Source: Rhodococcus sp. P-2 (GTDB taxonomy: Bacteria > Actinomycetota > Actinomycetes > Mycobacteriales > Mycobacteriaceae). From it: DNA of 64,000 nt. The DNA lies in NCBI RefSeq assembly GCF_016598535.1, contig NZ_CP066779.1:2356001-2420000 (forward strand), written 5' to 3'. Both the position numbers and the translations under genes were made by a program. This document shows positions 23,667-31,378 of this stretch, in pieces. The notes beneath the pieces are model-generated. The model saw only the letters and a list, made by a program, of their open reading frames with translations, did no database searches and was not told the origin of the DNA. The first letter of the stretch is position 1. Every line of letters begins with the position of its first letter.

Positions 23667-24182
23667 ATGACCACCGCTTCCATCTCACACCTGAGTTCCG
23701 TCGTAGCAGCCAACGCCGACGCCATCGACAAGGACGCGAGCAAAGCGCACGTCGTCTTCAAGGCTTCCGCCCAGGCGCACGACGCCGTTGCCAGCACCAT
23801 TTCTCTCGGTAAGTACAGCGTCGAGGTCGACGAGCCGCCGGCCCTCGGCGGCGAGAACACCGCAGCCAATCCTGTCGAGTACTACCTTGCTTCGCTTCTG
23901 TCGTGCCAGGTGGTCACCTACCGCGTCTGGGCCGACAAGCTCGGTATCGCTCTCGACGACATCTCGGCCAGAGCCGAAGGTGACCTCGACGTTCGTGGAT
24001 TCTTCGGCTTCGACGACGCCGTCCGTCCGGGATTCTCCGAGGTACGCGTGGTCGTCACCCTGACCGGCCCGGAAACCCGCGAACGGTATCTGGAGCTGCA
24101 GGAGACGGTCGACGCCCACTGCCCCGTACTCGATCTCACCCGCAATCCCGTCCCAGTGCATACAGTCGTCGAAACCGCCTGA
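23667..24182 (+). CDS. OsmC family protein
   Basis: A 171-residue OsmC/Ohr-fold protein. The two redox cysteines are visible as LLSCQVVTY (Cys80) and DAHCPVLDL (Cys152), at the spacing of thiol peroxidases that reduce organic hydroperoxides or handle reactive sulfur. It is followed 37 bases later by metY on the same strand and preceded by a Cys-containing leader peptide, so the sulfur context is strong. Possible roles are detoxifying sulfane sulfur or peroxides formed during sulfide assimilation (inference). GGGGAC lies about 10 bases before the ATG. Confidence 0.88.
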   Translation: MTTASISHLSSVVAANADAIDKDASKAHVVFKASAQAHDAVASTISLGKYSVEVDEPPALGGENTAANPVEYYLASLLSCQVVTYRVWADKLGIALDDISARAEGDLDVRGFFGFDDAVRPGFSEVRVVVTLTGPETRERYLELQETVDAHCPVLDLTRNPVPVHTVVETA

Positions 24183-24219
24183 CCCGCATCAACCCACCTT
24201 CACCACGGAGTATGAATTC

Positions 24220-25533
24220 ATGAGCGAGAACACCCCCGTCGACACCGATCCGACCGCCGATTGGTCGTTCGAAACCAAGCAGGTCCACGCCGGACAGGGC
24301 CCGGACAGCGCCACCAACGCTCGGGCACTTCCGATCTACCAGACCACCAGCTACGTCTTCGACAACACCGACCATGCGGCAGCACTCTTCGGCCTCGCCG
24401 AGCCGGGCAACATCTACACCCGCATCATGAACCCGACTCAGGACGCCGTCGAGCAGCGGATCGCCGCACTCGAAGGCGGAGTAGCGGCTCTGCTGGTTGC
24501 GTCCGGCCAGGCCGCCGAGACCTTCGCGATCCTCAACATCGCCGAAGCCGGTGACCACATCGTCTCCAGTCCTCGCCTGTACGGCGGCACGTACAACCTC
24601 TTCCACTACACGCTGCCCAAGCTGGGTATCACCGTCGACTTCGTCGAAGACCCGGACAACCTCGATCACTGGCGTGAGGCAATCCGTCCGAACACCAAGG
24701 CGTTCTACGGCGAGACCATCTCCAACCCCAAGAACGACGTGTTCGACATCCCCGGCATCAGCGCAGTCGCCCATGAGCACGGCATCCCCCTGATCGTGGA
24801 CAACACGGTGGCAACTCCTTACCTCATTCAGCCGCTGAAGCACGGCGCTGACATCGTCGTCCACTCCGCCACCAAATACCTTGGCGGACACGGCACCGCG
24901 ATCGCCGGCGTCATCGTCGACGGTGGCACCTTCGACTGGACCCAGGGACGCCACACCAACTTCACCACCCCGGACCCCAGCTACCACGGCGTCACCTTCG
25001 CCGATCTCGGTGCACCCGCCTACGCCCTCAAGGCGCGCGTTCAGCTTCTGCGCGATCTCGGCTCGGCCATCGCACCGTTCAACGCCTTCCTCATCTCGCA
25101 GGGCATCGAGACCTTGAGCCTGCGCATCGAGCGCCACGTGTCCAACGCCCAGAAGGTCGCGAAGTTCCTCGAGGGCCGCGCCGAAGTCACGTCGGTCGCG
25201 TACGCCGGACTGGAATCCTCACCCTGGCACGAGCGCGGAAAGCAGCTGGCGCCCAAGGGAACCGGCGCCATCGTCGCGTTCGAGCTCGCCGGTGGAGTCG
25301 ACGCAGGCAAGAAGTTCGTCAACGCACTGACGCTGCACAGCCACGTCGCCAACATCGGTGACGTTCGCTCACTCGTCATCCACCCCGCCTCGACGACGCA
25401 CTCGCAGCTCACCCCCGAGGAGCAGCTCGCTTCGGGCGTCACGCCGGGGCTCGTCCGCCTCGCGGTCGGTATCGAAGGAATCGACGACATCCTCGCCGAC
25501 CTCGAAACCGGTTTGGCAGCAGCAGCTTCCTGA
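24220..25533 (+). CDS. metY: O-acetylhomoserine sulfhydrylase (MetY-type, PLP-dependent)
   Basis: A 437-residue Cys/Met-metabolism PLP enzyme that makes homocysteine from O-acetylhomoserine and sulfide; some members also take O-acetylserine. The family start WSFETKQVHAGQ is present, the substrate/PLP segment is YTRIMNPTQDAVEQR, and the PLP lysine is Lys219 in HSATKYLGGHG. Its length and long insertion place it with MetY rather than the roughly 400-residue cystathionine enzymes. It is cytoplasmic. It forms an operon with osmC under the leader-peptide attenuator and ends at a strong terminator; the usual partner metX is not next to it. Confidence 0.9.
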   Translation: MSENTPVDTDPTADWSFETKQVHAGQGPDSATNARALPIYQTTSYVFDNTDHAAALFGLAEPGNIYTRIMNPTQDAVEQRIAALEGGVAALLVASGQAAETFAILNIAEAGDHIVSSPRLYGGTYNLFHYTLPKLGITVDFVEDPDNLDHWREAIRPNTKAFYGETISNPKNDVFDIPGISAVAHEHGIPLIVDNTVATPYLIQPLKHGADIVVHSATKYLGGHGTAIAGVIVDGGTFDWTQGRHTNFTTPDPSYHGVTFADLGAPAYALKARVQLLRDLGSAIAPFNAFLISQGIETLSLRIERHVSNAQKVAKFLEGRAEVTSVAYAGLESSPWHERGKQLAPKGTGAIVAFELAGGVDAGKKFVNALTLHSHVANIGDVRSLVIHPASTTHSQLTPEEQLASGVTPGLVRLAVGIEGIDDILADLETGLAAAAS

Positions 25534-25541
25534 TCGAGCAC

Positions 25542-25587
25542 ACGAAAAAGCTCGGCCCCGACAAGAGTCGGGACCGAGCTTTTTCGT
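25542..25587. terminator. Bidirectional intrinsic terminator between metY and the HsaC-like gene
   Basis: ACGAAAAAGCTCGG and CCCCGAC (25542-25562) pair with GTCGGG and CCGAGCTTTTTCGT (25567-25587) around the loop AAGA, with one unpaired A. A-runs and T-runs flank the stem on both strands, so it can end transcripts from metY on the plus strand and from the convergent ring-cleavage operon on the minus strand. Confidence 0.9.
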
Positions 25588-25597
25588 TGCGTCAGAA

Positions 25598-26518
25598 CTA
25601 GCTCTTGGGAGTGAACGCGGCCAGCGGTTCACTGTCGGACCAGTCGTGGCCCCAGTAGCTGTCCGCCGTGATTTCCTCAGCGGTGTAGAAGGTTTCGTCG
25701 ACAAGCATGCCTTCGCAACCGAACTCGAGATCCCAGCCACCCGGTGCACGCACGTAGAACGACACCATCTTGTCGTTCGTGTGGCGACCCAACGTCGAGG
25801 AGATCGAGAAGCCGAGCTTGGCAACACGATCGAGAGCCTGACCGACGGCGTCGAGAGTCTCTGCTTCCATCATCAGGTGCACGAGACCAGGCTCGTCCAC
25901 CGGCGGCGCCGGGCACAGCGCCAGGCTGTGGTGGCGCTGGTTGACACCCATGAAGCGAACGCGGCGAGCCGGCGGCGGCGCATCGATTCCGCCGAGACGG
26001 ATGGAACCGCGCGGGAGGAATCCGAGCACCTCGGTGTAGAAGGTGTACGCCTCGTCGAAACGCGTAACCGGAAGCACCACATGGCCGAGGCCCTGATCGC
26101 CGGTGACGAAACGGCCGCCGTGCGGGGTGACCAGCGGGCTGTGGTCGAGCACCGGCCCGAAGAAGACCTCGACGCGGTTGCCGTTGGGATCGTCGAATGC
26201 GATGACCTGCTCGGCATCGCGGTAGCTTGCGTCGACCTCGGAAAGAACCTCGACCTCGACTCCGGCCTTCTCCACTGCTTCACGAACGCGCTGGAGCGCG
26301 AACTGATCTCGCACTTCCCAGCCCACTGCGAGGGCCTTGTCCGTCTCGCCGGGCAGGACGATCAGTCGCGCACGACGCTCGTCCAGGCGCAAGTAGAGGC
26401 CGTCGGCTTCCGGGCCACTACCGACCGCGAGGCCGAGTCCGTCGACCACGAGCTCGCGCCAGCGAGCCACGTCCTGCGTTTGGATCCTGAGATACCCCAG
26501 GCCCCGAATTTCAGTCAT
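25598..26518 (-). CDS. Extradiol ring-cleavage dioxygenase, HsaC/BphC-like
   Basis: A 306-residue type I extradiol dioxygenase of two VOC domains that opens a catechol next to the diol. The iron ligands are His146 (GLGHVVLP), His214 (GLVHLMME) and Glu265 (WDLEFG); the acid/base His is in NQRHHSLA. The start, EIRGLGYLRIQTQDVARW, is close to steroid-pathway HsaC and to BphC. It is the last gene of an operon with an HsaA-like hydroxylase and an HsaD-like hydrolase. The natural substrate may be a substituted catechol from a steroid or biaryl; position outside a full hsa cluster leaves this open. Confidence 0.9.
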   Translation of the reverse strand: MTEIRGLGYLRIQTQDVARWRELVVDGLGLAVGSGPEADGLYLRLDERRARLIVLPGETDKALAVGWEVRDQFALQRVREAVEKAGVEVEVLSEVDASYRDAEQVIAFDDPNGNRVEVFFGPVLDHSPLVTPHGGRFVTGDQGLGHVVLPVTRFDEAYTFYTEVLGFLPRGSIRLGGIDAPPPARRVRFMGVNQRHHSLALCPAPPVDEPGLVHLMMEAETLDAVGQALDRVAKLGFSISSTLGRHTNDKMVSFYVRAPGGWDLEFGCEGMLVDETFYTAEEITADSYWGHDWSDSEPLAAFTPKS

Positions 26519-26553
26519 GCCTAACCGTCCTTGCTTCGAGAGTGATTGTGGGA

Positions 26554-27732
26554 CTAGATCATCGAGCGGTGGATGCCCTGCGGTTCGCCACCGAGCTGCG
26601 AGAGCGTCGACGCGTGGAAGATGGAACCGGGTACGTGGATCGCGTGCGCGAGACCGGCATGCGCATCACGCCAGAACCGCTGCATCGGCGTGTTCAACTG
26701 CAACGCGCCACCACCGGAACGAGCAAAGATCTCGTCCACCGCCCGCACCGCCCGCCACGCCGCAGCAGTCTGCGTACGGCGACCGATCGCACGAAGCTCG
26801 AACGAAACTTCCTGACCCTTCTCGGTCATGTCCCAGAAACGATCCACCGTCTCCAAAATCGCAGCCCGAGAAGCAGCGATCTCGGCCGCCGCCTCACCGA
26901 TCGCGAACAGCACGTACGGATCTTCCTTGATCGGAACACCACTGACCGTCACACGCTCACGCTGCGCAGCCATGTTGCACGCCAACGCACCCTCCGCAAT
27001 ACCGATCAACGACGAGGTGATTCCCAGCGGGAAAATGCACGAGAACGGGAACTTGTACAACGTCTCCGTACGGCCCGCTTCCTTCCACGCCGTCCCGTCG
27101 TACACCTTTCCGGCGTCGATCGTGCGGTAGGTGGGCAGGAATGCGTCCTTGACGATCAGGTCCTTCGACCCGGTTCCGCGCAGGCCCACGACATTCCAGC
27201 TGTCCTGGTCGATGTCGTAATCAGAGCGCGGCAGCAGTACGTGCAGGTGCTTCGGCGGCATCAACGGCTTACCGGATTCGTCACCGACCATCGCGCCGAT
27301 CATGATCCAGTCACAGTGATCGGTACCGGACGAGAACGACCAGCGACCGTTGAGGATGTACCCACCCTCGACCGGCCTCGCTACGCCCATCGGCGCATAC
27401 GGCGACGCCATCCACGTATCAGGATCGGTTCCCCACACCTCTTCCTGAGCCTTGCGGTCGAAGAACGCAAGCTCCCACGGATGCACACCGACGATGCCGC
27501 TGACCCAACCCGTGGCACCGTCCATCGCGCCGATAGCCATTGCCGTCTCGGCGAATTCACGCGGATGTGCCTCGAGGCCTCCGAATTCCTTCGGCTGGAA
27601 CATCCGGATGACGCCGGAGTCGCGCAGTCGCTTCGCGCTGCCGTCCGTCAAGCGCATCAGCTTGTCGCCCTCGACTCCGTCGGCGCGGATCTCGTCGGCG
27701 AACTGTGAGATGTTGTCCAGAACCTGACCCAT
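26554..27732 (-). CDS. Flavin-dependent hydroxylase, HsaA-like (acyl-CoA dehydrogenase fold)
   Basis: A 392-residue two-component flavin monooxygenase of the HsaA/HpaB-like group D fold, which uses reduced flavin from a separate reductase to hydroxylate a phenol ortho to OH. Segments seen are MFQPKEFGGLEAHP, GAMDGATGWVSGIVGVH, RPVEGGYILNGRWSFSSG and the C-terminal WRDAHAGLAHAIHVPGSIF. It would supply the catechol for the ring-cleavage enzyme encoded 35 bases downstream. No HsaB-type flavin reductase is in the window, so reduced flavin must come from elsewhere. GGAAA precedes the ATG. Confidence 0.87.
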   Translation of the reverse strand: MGQVLDNISQFADEIRADGVEGDKLMRLTDGSAKRLRDSGVIRMFQPKEFGGLEAHPREFAETAMAIGAMDGATGWVSGIVGVHPWELAFFDRKAQEEVWGTDPDTWMASPYAPMGVARPVEGGYILNGRWSFSSGTDHCDWIMIGAMVGDESGKPLMPPKHLHVLLPRSDYDIDQDSWNVVGLRGTGSKDLIVKDAFLPTYRTIDAGKVYDGTAWKEAGRTETLYKFPFSCIFPLGITSSLIGIAEGALACNMAAQRERVTVSGVPIKEDPYVLFAIGEAAAEIAASRAAILETVDRFWDMTEKGQEVSFELRAIGRRTQTAAAWRAVRAVDEIFARSGGGALQLNTPMQRFWRDAHAGLAHAIHVPGSIFHASTLSQLGGEPQGIHRSMI

Positions 27733-27857
27733 GATTTTTCCGGCTTTCTGGTTTCGGTACCCGGCGAGTGCCTAGGCAGAATGAAAATCTGTTGGTGAAA
27801 CGGTGGCAGGTAGCCCGCCGAAGTGCAGAAACGCTTCCCGGTGAGTGGGAGCACCCA

Positions 27858-28727
27858 TTACTTGCCTTCTGGACGCGTCAGGAATGCCAGAACGGACGCA
27901 ACCCAGGCGTCACGGGCTTCGATCATCGTCCAGTGTCCGCAGTTGGGGAAGATGTGAACTTCGCCGTTCGGGATGTCGCGCATCGGCAGTATGGCCATGT
28001 CCACGGGGCTGACGCGGTCGTCGCGTCCCCAGGTCAACAGCGTCGGTGCCTTGATCTTGTTCAGCTGCGCCCAGTACGGCACGGCGGTCGATGCAGCGGC
28101 AGCTGCGCCCATGGCGGCCATGGCCTTGCTGCTGTACATACGACGGGCGATCTCGAGCGTCGTCGGCTCGGTGGCCAGGGCCCAACGCTCTTCGATGAGT
28201 TGCTCGGTGACGACGGCACGGTCGAAGACCATCGAATGCAACCACCGGACCAGAGCTTCGCGGGTGGGGTTGTCGGTGAACTCCATGAGGAGTTTGATGC
28301 CTTCACCGGGACCGGGAGAGAAGGTGTTCTTGCCCATGCCGCCGATGGTGACGAGCTTGCTCACGCGGTGCGGTTCGTCGATCGCGACCTTGGTGGCGAC
28401 GATGCCGCCCATGGAGTTGCCGATCATGTGGACCGGTCCGAGGCCGAGGCCATCGAGGAACATCCCGACCGATGCCTGCGCCATCATCATCGGGTGGTCG
28501 GGGCCGGGATCGCTGACGCCGAATCCGGGGAACTCGAGAACGTAGCAGTGGAAGTGCTCCGCGAAGTCCGCGAGAACGCCACGGTAGTTACGCCAACCGG
28601 TGACACCGGGACCCGATCCGTGCAGCAGCAGGAGCGGCGGGCCGTCGCCGGCTTCGTGGTACCGGAGCACACCGAGATCGGTCTGCAGTTCCTTCAGAGT
28701 TCCCTCGTAGCTCAGTTCAGTCGTCAT
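27858..28727 (-). CDS. Alpha/beta-hydrolase, HsaD/BphD-like meta-cleavage product hydrolase
   Basis: A 289-residue serine hydrolase of the C-C bond hydrolase group that splits the ring-opened product. The nucleophile is Ser105 in GNSMGG, the oxyanion HGSGPG is at residues 36-41, Asp is in GRDDRVSP and His in NCGHWTMIE. The N-terminus LRYHEAGDGPPLLLLHGSGPG and WRNYRGVL match BphD/HsaD closely. It is the first enzyme gene after the IclR regulator (76-base gap) and is followed after 125 bases by the HsaA-like gene. The products should be a short dienoate and a carboxylic acid. Confidence 0.9.
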   Translation of the reverse strand: MTTELSYEGTLKELQTDLGVLRYHEAGDGPPLLLLHGSGPGVTGWRNYRGVLADFAEHFHCYVLEFPGFGVSDPGPDHPMMMAQASVGMFLDGLGLGPVHMIGNSMGGIVATKVAIDEPHRVSKLVTIGGMGKNTFSPGPGEGIKLLMEFTDNPTREALVRWLHSMVFDRAVVTEQLIEERWALATEPTTLEIARRMYSSKAMAAMGAAAAASTAVPYWAQLNKIKAPTLLTWGRDDRVSPVDMAILPMRDIPNGEVHIFPNCGHWTMIEARDAWVASVLAFLTRPEGK

Positions 28728-28803
28728 GGTCCGAACGGTGCCATCAGTACCGCTGAGCTGCTATGACCCGTCCCGATCAGCGAGACAAGTCGATCGAAAT
28801 ACG

Positions 28804-29712
28804 TCAGATCCAGTGGTCGGACGACGCTGCCAGCAGGCGATCCATCGTCTCCGCCGAGAACGTATTGGTCGGAACGGGAGGCGTCTTGCGGCCGCGGCGA
28901 GGAGCACCCAGTTCGGGGTACAACGTCCGCGAGACCTCACGAGCCGCGTCGACGACCAGCGGAGCAACTCGCTCGAGCTGAGCGGTCCGCATGTCGCCAC
29001 ACAACGCGATGCTGCCGACGGGACCCTCGTGTCCGCGAATTGCCGAAGCCACGCACGCGACTCCACGCGCCGACTCCCCGCGTTCGAAGGCCAGTCCCCG
29101 ACGCTGACGGATGCGGTTCAGTTCCTGATGGAGCACAGCGACGTCGGTGATCGTGTTCTCGGTGCAGCGGGGAAGAGCCGACCCGAACAGAGCGTCGACG
29201 CGCTCGGGGTCGATCCATGCCAGCATCGCCTTGCCGCCGGCCGTCGAATGAGCGAGCACTCTGCCGCCGACGCGGGACGGCAGGGCCGCGGCAAACCGTC
29301 CGCCGACCTTGTCGAGGTAGACACTCTCGCGTCCGTCGAGCACGGACAGGTGAACGACCATGCCGGTCTGCAGGTGCAGTTCGTGCAGAAGCGGTGCTGC
29401 GGCTTCGCGGATCTGGCTGTGGCCGCCGTCGCCACCACCGAGGCCGAGTGCGCGGCGCCCGAGGCAGTAGCCGAACGATGCGTGATCGACCCAGTCCAGC
29501 TTGACGAGCTGATCGAGAATGCGGTGGACGGTGGACCGCGGCAACTGAGTACGGCACGCGACCTCTTCCAGCGTCAGCCGCGCTGCACGGCCGTCGAAGG
29601 CGTCGAGAATCAGCGTCATCCGCTCGACCATCGACGGCGGCAGATCCTTCTTGGGTTGCCCACCGGCAGTCTGGACGGTGGACAGTGTGTCGTTCATGTC
29701 AACGATGGTCAT
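28804..29712 (-). CDS. IclR family transcriptional regulator of the meta-cleavage operon
   Basis: A 302-residue IclR protein. The winged helix is MTLILDAFDGRAARLTLEEV, then TQLPRSTVHRILDQLVKLDW; the effector domain includes HSTAGGKAMLAWIDP and VGSIALCGDMRTAQL. I place the start at ATG 29712, which has GGGAGGCG 3 bases upstream. It heads the minus-strand operon of HsaD-, HsaA- and HsaC-like genes and is divergent from an F420-type oxidoreductase. The CCAGG/CCTGG inverted repeat upstream is a candidate operator. A role as aromatic-compound-responsive regulator is expected. Confidence 0.88.
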   Translation of the reverse strand: MTIVDMNDTLSTVQTAGGQPKKDLPPSMVERMTLILDAFDGRAARLTLEEVACRTQLPRSTVHRILDQLVKLDWVDHASFGYCLGRRALGLGGGDGGHSQIREAAAPLLHELHLQTGMVVHLSVLDGRESVYLDKVGGRFAAALPSRVGGRVLAHSTAGGKAMLAWIDPERVDALFGSALPRCTENTITDVAVLHQELNRIRQRRGLAFERGESARGVACVASAIRGHEGPVGSIALCGDMRTAQLERVAPLVVDAAREVSRTLYPELGAPRRGRKTPPVPTNTFSAETMDRLLAASSDHWI

Positions 29713-29754
29713 GGACGCCTCCCGAAAACTGGAATTGATTCTACCGACTATAAC

Positions 29755-29772
29755 CCAGGTCACAGTTCCTGG
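29755..29772. promoter_or_regulatory. Inverted repeat in the IclR/F420-oxidoreductase divergent region
   Basis: CCAGG (29755-29759), 8 bases, and CCTGG (29768-29772) form an inverted repeat between the divergent genes. On the minus strand a TATAGT box lies directly downstream of it. Its size and position fit an IclR operator, but 5-bp arms are weak evidence. Confidence 0.35.
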
Positions 29773-29838
29773 AAAGTGAATCAACCTTTTCGATCCCGAT
29801 CAGCGGTAATTCCCCTGCTGCCATGCGAGCAGGAGGGC

Positions 29839-29844
29839 TATAAA
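29839..29844 (+). promoter_or_regulatory. TATAAA -10 box giving a leaderless start for the LLM gene
   Basis: TATAAA ends 6 bases before ATG 29851, so transcription should begin at or within a base of the start codon. An AGGAGG 13 bases before the ATG is too distant to be the normal ribosome-binding site. No good -35 box is visible. Confidence 0.55.
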
Positions 29845-29850
29845 CGCCCG

Positions 29851-30726
29851 ATGCACCTGGGAATCGTCACGCCGGTACTGATTCAGCACCCGAGCACACG
29901 TTCGGAGTGGGAGGCGAGTGCCGACATCGGTGAGATCGCCACAGTGGCCGCTACGGCAGATCGACTCGGTTTCCATCATCTGACCTGCAGTGAGCACGTA
30001 GCAGTTCCCGAAGAGATTGCCACCGAACGCGGCGGAACCTATTGGGATCCACTCGCCACACTGGGCTATCTGGCCGCCCGCACGTCGCGGATCCTCCTGA
30101 CGACGCAGGTGCTGGTACTGGGTTATCACCACCCCCTCGAGATCGCCAAGCGCTACGGAACACTGGATCGCGTCAGCAACGGACGCCTGATACTCGGGCT
30201 CGGAGTCGGAACTCTGAAACAAGAATTCGATCTCATAAATGCTCCGTTCGTCGACCGGGGAGCGCGTGCCGACGATGCTCTGGCAGCACTTCGTGCATCA
30301 CTGTCGACGCCGACTCCGGAGTATCACGGCGAGTTCTACGACTACTCCGGATTCGTCGTCGAACCCCATGCCGTCCAGAAGCGCGTACCCCTGTGGATCG
30401 GCGGCCGGACCAAGAGGTCGTTGCGCCGGGCCACCACACACGGCGACGGTTGGGTTCCGTTCGGGCTGCGATTCTCCGAACTGAAGGAAATGCTCGACGC
30501 CACGACGCTCCCCGACGGATTCGACGTCGTCCTCCCCGCCGGCGCTCCGCTCGACCCCCTCGGCAATCCCGAATCCACGTTTCGTGCCCTCACTCGCGTC
30601 CGCGACGCCGGGGCGACCATCGCCAGTTGCTCGATCGGCGCTCGAAACGTCGAGCACTACTGCGAACAACTCGAAGAACTTCACCGAATCGCCCTCACCG
30701 AGGGCGTCGCTTTCACCACTTCCTGA
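29851..30726 (+). CDS. LLM class (probably F420-dependent) oxidoreductase
   Basis: A 291-residue luciferase-like TIM-barrel oxidoreductase of the actinobacterial F420 type (TIGR03619-like). Motifs are ATAADRLGFHHLTCSEHVAVP, TSRILLTTQVLVLGYHHPLEIAKRYGTLDRVSNGR (seen in parts), GLGVGTLKQEFD and the C-terminal VPLWIGGRTKRSLRRAT. The ATG at 29851 follows TATAAA by 6 bases (leaderless). It is divergent from the IclR regulator and followed by a SnoaL-like protein gene after 32 bases. It may reduce or oxidise a step of the same aromatic pathway; substrate unknown. Confidence 0.87.
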   Translation: MHLGIVTPVLIQHPSTRSEWEASADIGEIATVAATADRLGFHHLTCSEHVAVPEEIATERGGTYWDPLATLGYLAARTSRILLTTQVLVLGYHHPLEIAKRYGTLDRVSNGRLILGLGVGTLKQEFDLINAPFVDRGARADDALAALRASLSTPTPEYHGEFYDYSGFVVEPHAVQKRVPLWIGGRTKRSLRRATTHGDGWVPFGLRFSELKEMLDATTLPDGFDVVLPAGAPLDPLGNPESTFRALTRVRDAGATIASCSIGARNVEHYCEQLEELHRIALTEGVAFTTS

Positions 30727-30758
30727 TCCGTCAACCTTCCCGAGTAAAGGACGTACCC

Positions 30759-31250
30759 ATGACCGACACGACCGCCCTGATCGAATCTCTGCTGGCCCGA
30801 GTGGAATTGCTCGAGGACAAGCTCGCGATCACCGAACTGCTGACCACCTACAGCCCCGCCGTCGACAGTGGATCAGCCGACGAGGTCGCGAACCTGTGGC
30901 TCGAGGACGGCGTCTACGACGTCGACACCGGCGCGATGCACGGCCGCGGCGAACTCCGGGCCATGGTTCACAGCGCCTCTCACCAGAACTGGATCATGAA
31001 CGGCGCGGCCCACATGATGACGCCAGCGCACATCCGCATCGACGGCAACAAGGCCGTCGCGACCTGCCATTCGCAATTGGTCATCAAGGACCCCGAGAAC
31101 CCGACCGGGTTCAAGGTCCTCCGTATCACCGCGAACCGCTGGGAACTGATCAAGACGGACGGCGAGTGGAAGGTCGAACTGCGTACCAACGCCCTCCTCG
31201 ACGGACGGCCCGAGGCTCGCGCTCTCCTGGCCGCCGGGGTGACGGCCTAA
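30759..31250 (+). CDS. SnoaL-like / NTF2-fold protein
   Basis: A 163-residue protein of the NTF2-like superfamily (SnoaL_4/bile-acid dehydratase-like group). It begins with a helix LLEDKLAITELLTTYSPAVD, the typical first helix, then LWLEDGVYDVDTGAMHGRGEL and the beta sheet core NGAAHMMTPAHIRIDGNKAV. The Asp and His in these segments are common catalytic positions in dehydratase or isomerase members, but many relatives are uncharacterised. AAAGGA lies 7 bases before the ATG. It is cotranscribed with the LLM oxidoreductase. A similar protein occurs at 37529. Confidence 0.82.
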   Translation: MTDTTALIESLLARVELLEDKLAITELLTTYSPAVDSGSADEVANLWLEDGVYDVDTGAMHGRGELRAMVHSASHQNWIMNGAAHMMTPAHIRIDGNKAVATCHSQLVIKDPENPTGFKVLRITANRWELIKTDGEWKVELRTNALLDGRPEARALLAAGVTA

Positions 31251-31254
31251 CCCC

Positions 31255-31298
31255 CTGTGCGCGGTTAAGGACCCTCTGCGGTCGCTAACCGCGCACAG
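31255..31298 (+). terminator. Stem-loop between the SnoaL-like gene and mntH
   Basis: CTGTGCGCGGTTA (31255-31267) and TAACCGCGCACAG (31286-31298) form a perfect 13-bp stem with an 18-base loop, starting 4 bases after the SnoaL stop codon. It probably ends the LLM/SnoaL transcript. It has no clear T-run. Confidence 0.6.
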
Positions 31299-31301
31299 CT
31301 G

Positions 31302-31331
31302 TTGAAAGTTCGGCTCCCCGAACTCTATAGT
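31302..31331 (+). promoter_or_regulatory. Sigma-70-type promoter of mntH
   Basis: TTGAAA (31302-31307) and TATAGT (31326-31331) are separated by 18 bases, a good housekeeping promoter for this organism group. It would give a 5' leader of about 40 bases to ATG 31379. GTTC-N8-GAAC (31330-31345 region) overlaps the start site and could be a regulator site, but I cannot assign it to MntR. Confidence 0.6.
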
Positions 31332-31378
31332 TCACTTATTCGAACCAACAGGTCCGAGTACGTGTGACCAGGAGACCG

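Noticed and set aside
23667..24219. SAM or cobalamin riboswitch before metY
   Set aside because: The metY gene follows osmC by 37 bases with no room for a riboswitch, and the leader upstream of osmC contains a peptide frame instead of a conserved riboswitch core that I can identify.
27733..27857. Promoter or gene in the 125-base gap between HsaD- and HsaA-like genes
   Set aside because: No open frame with a start signal and no clear -10/-35 pair or palindrome was seen.
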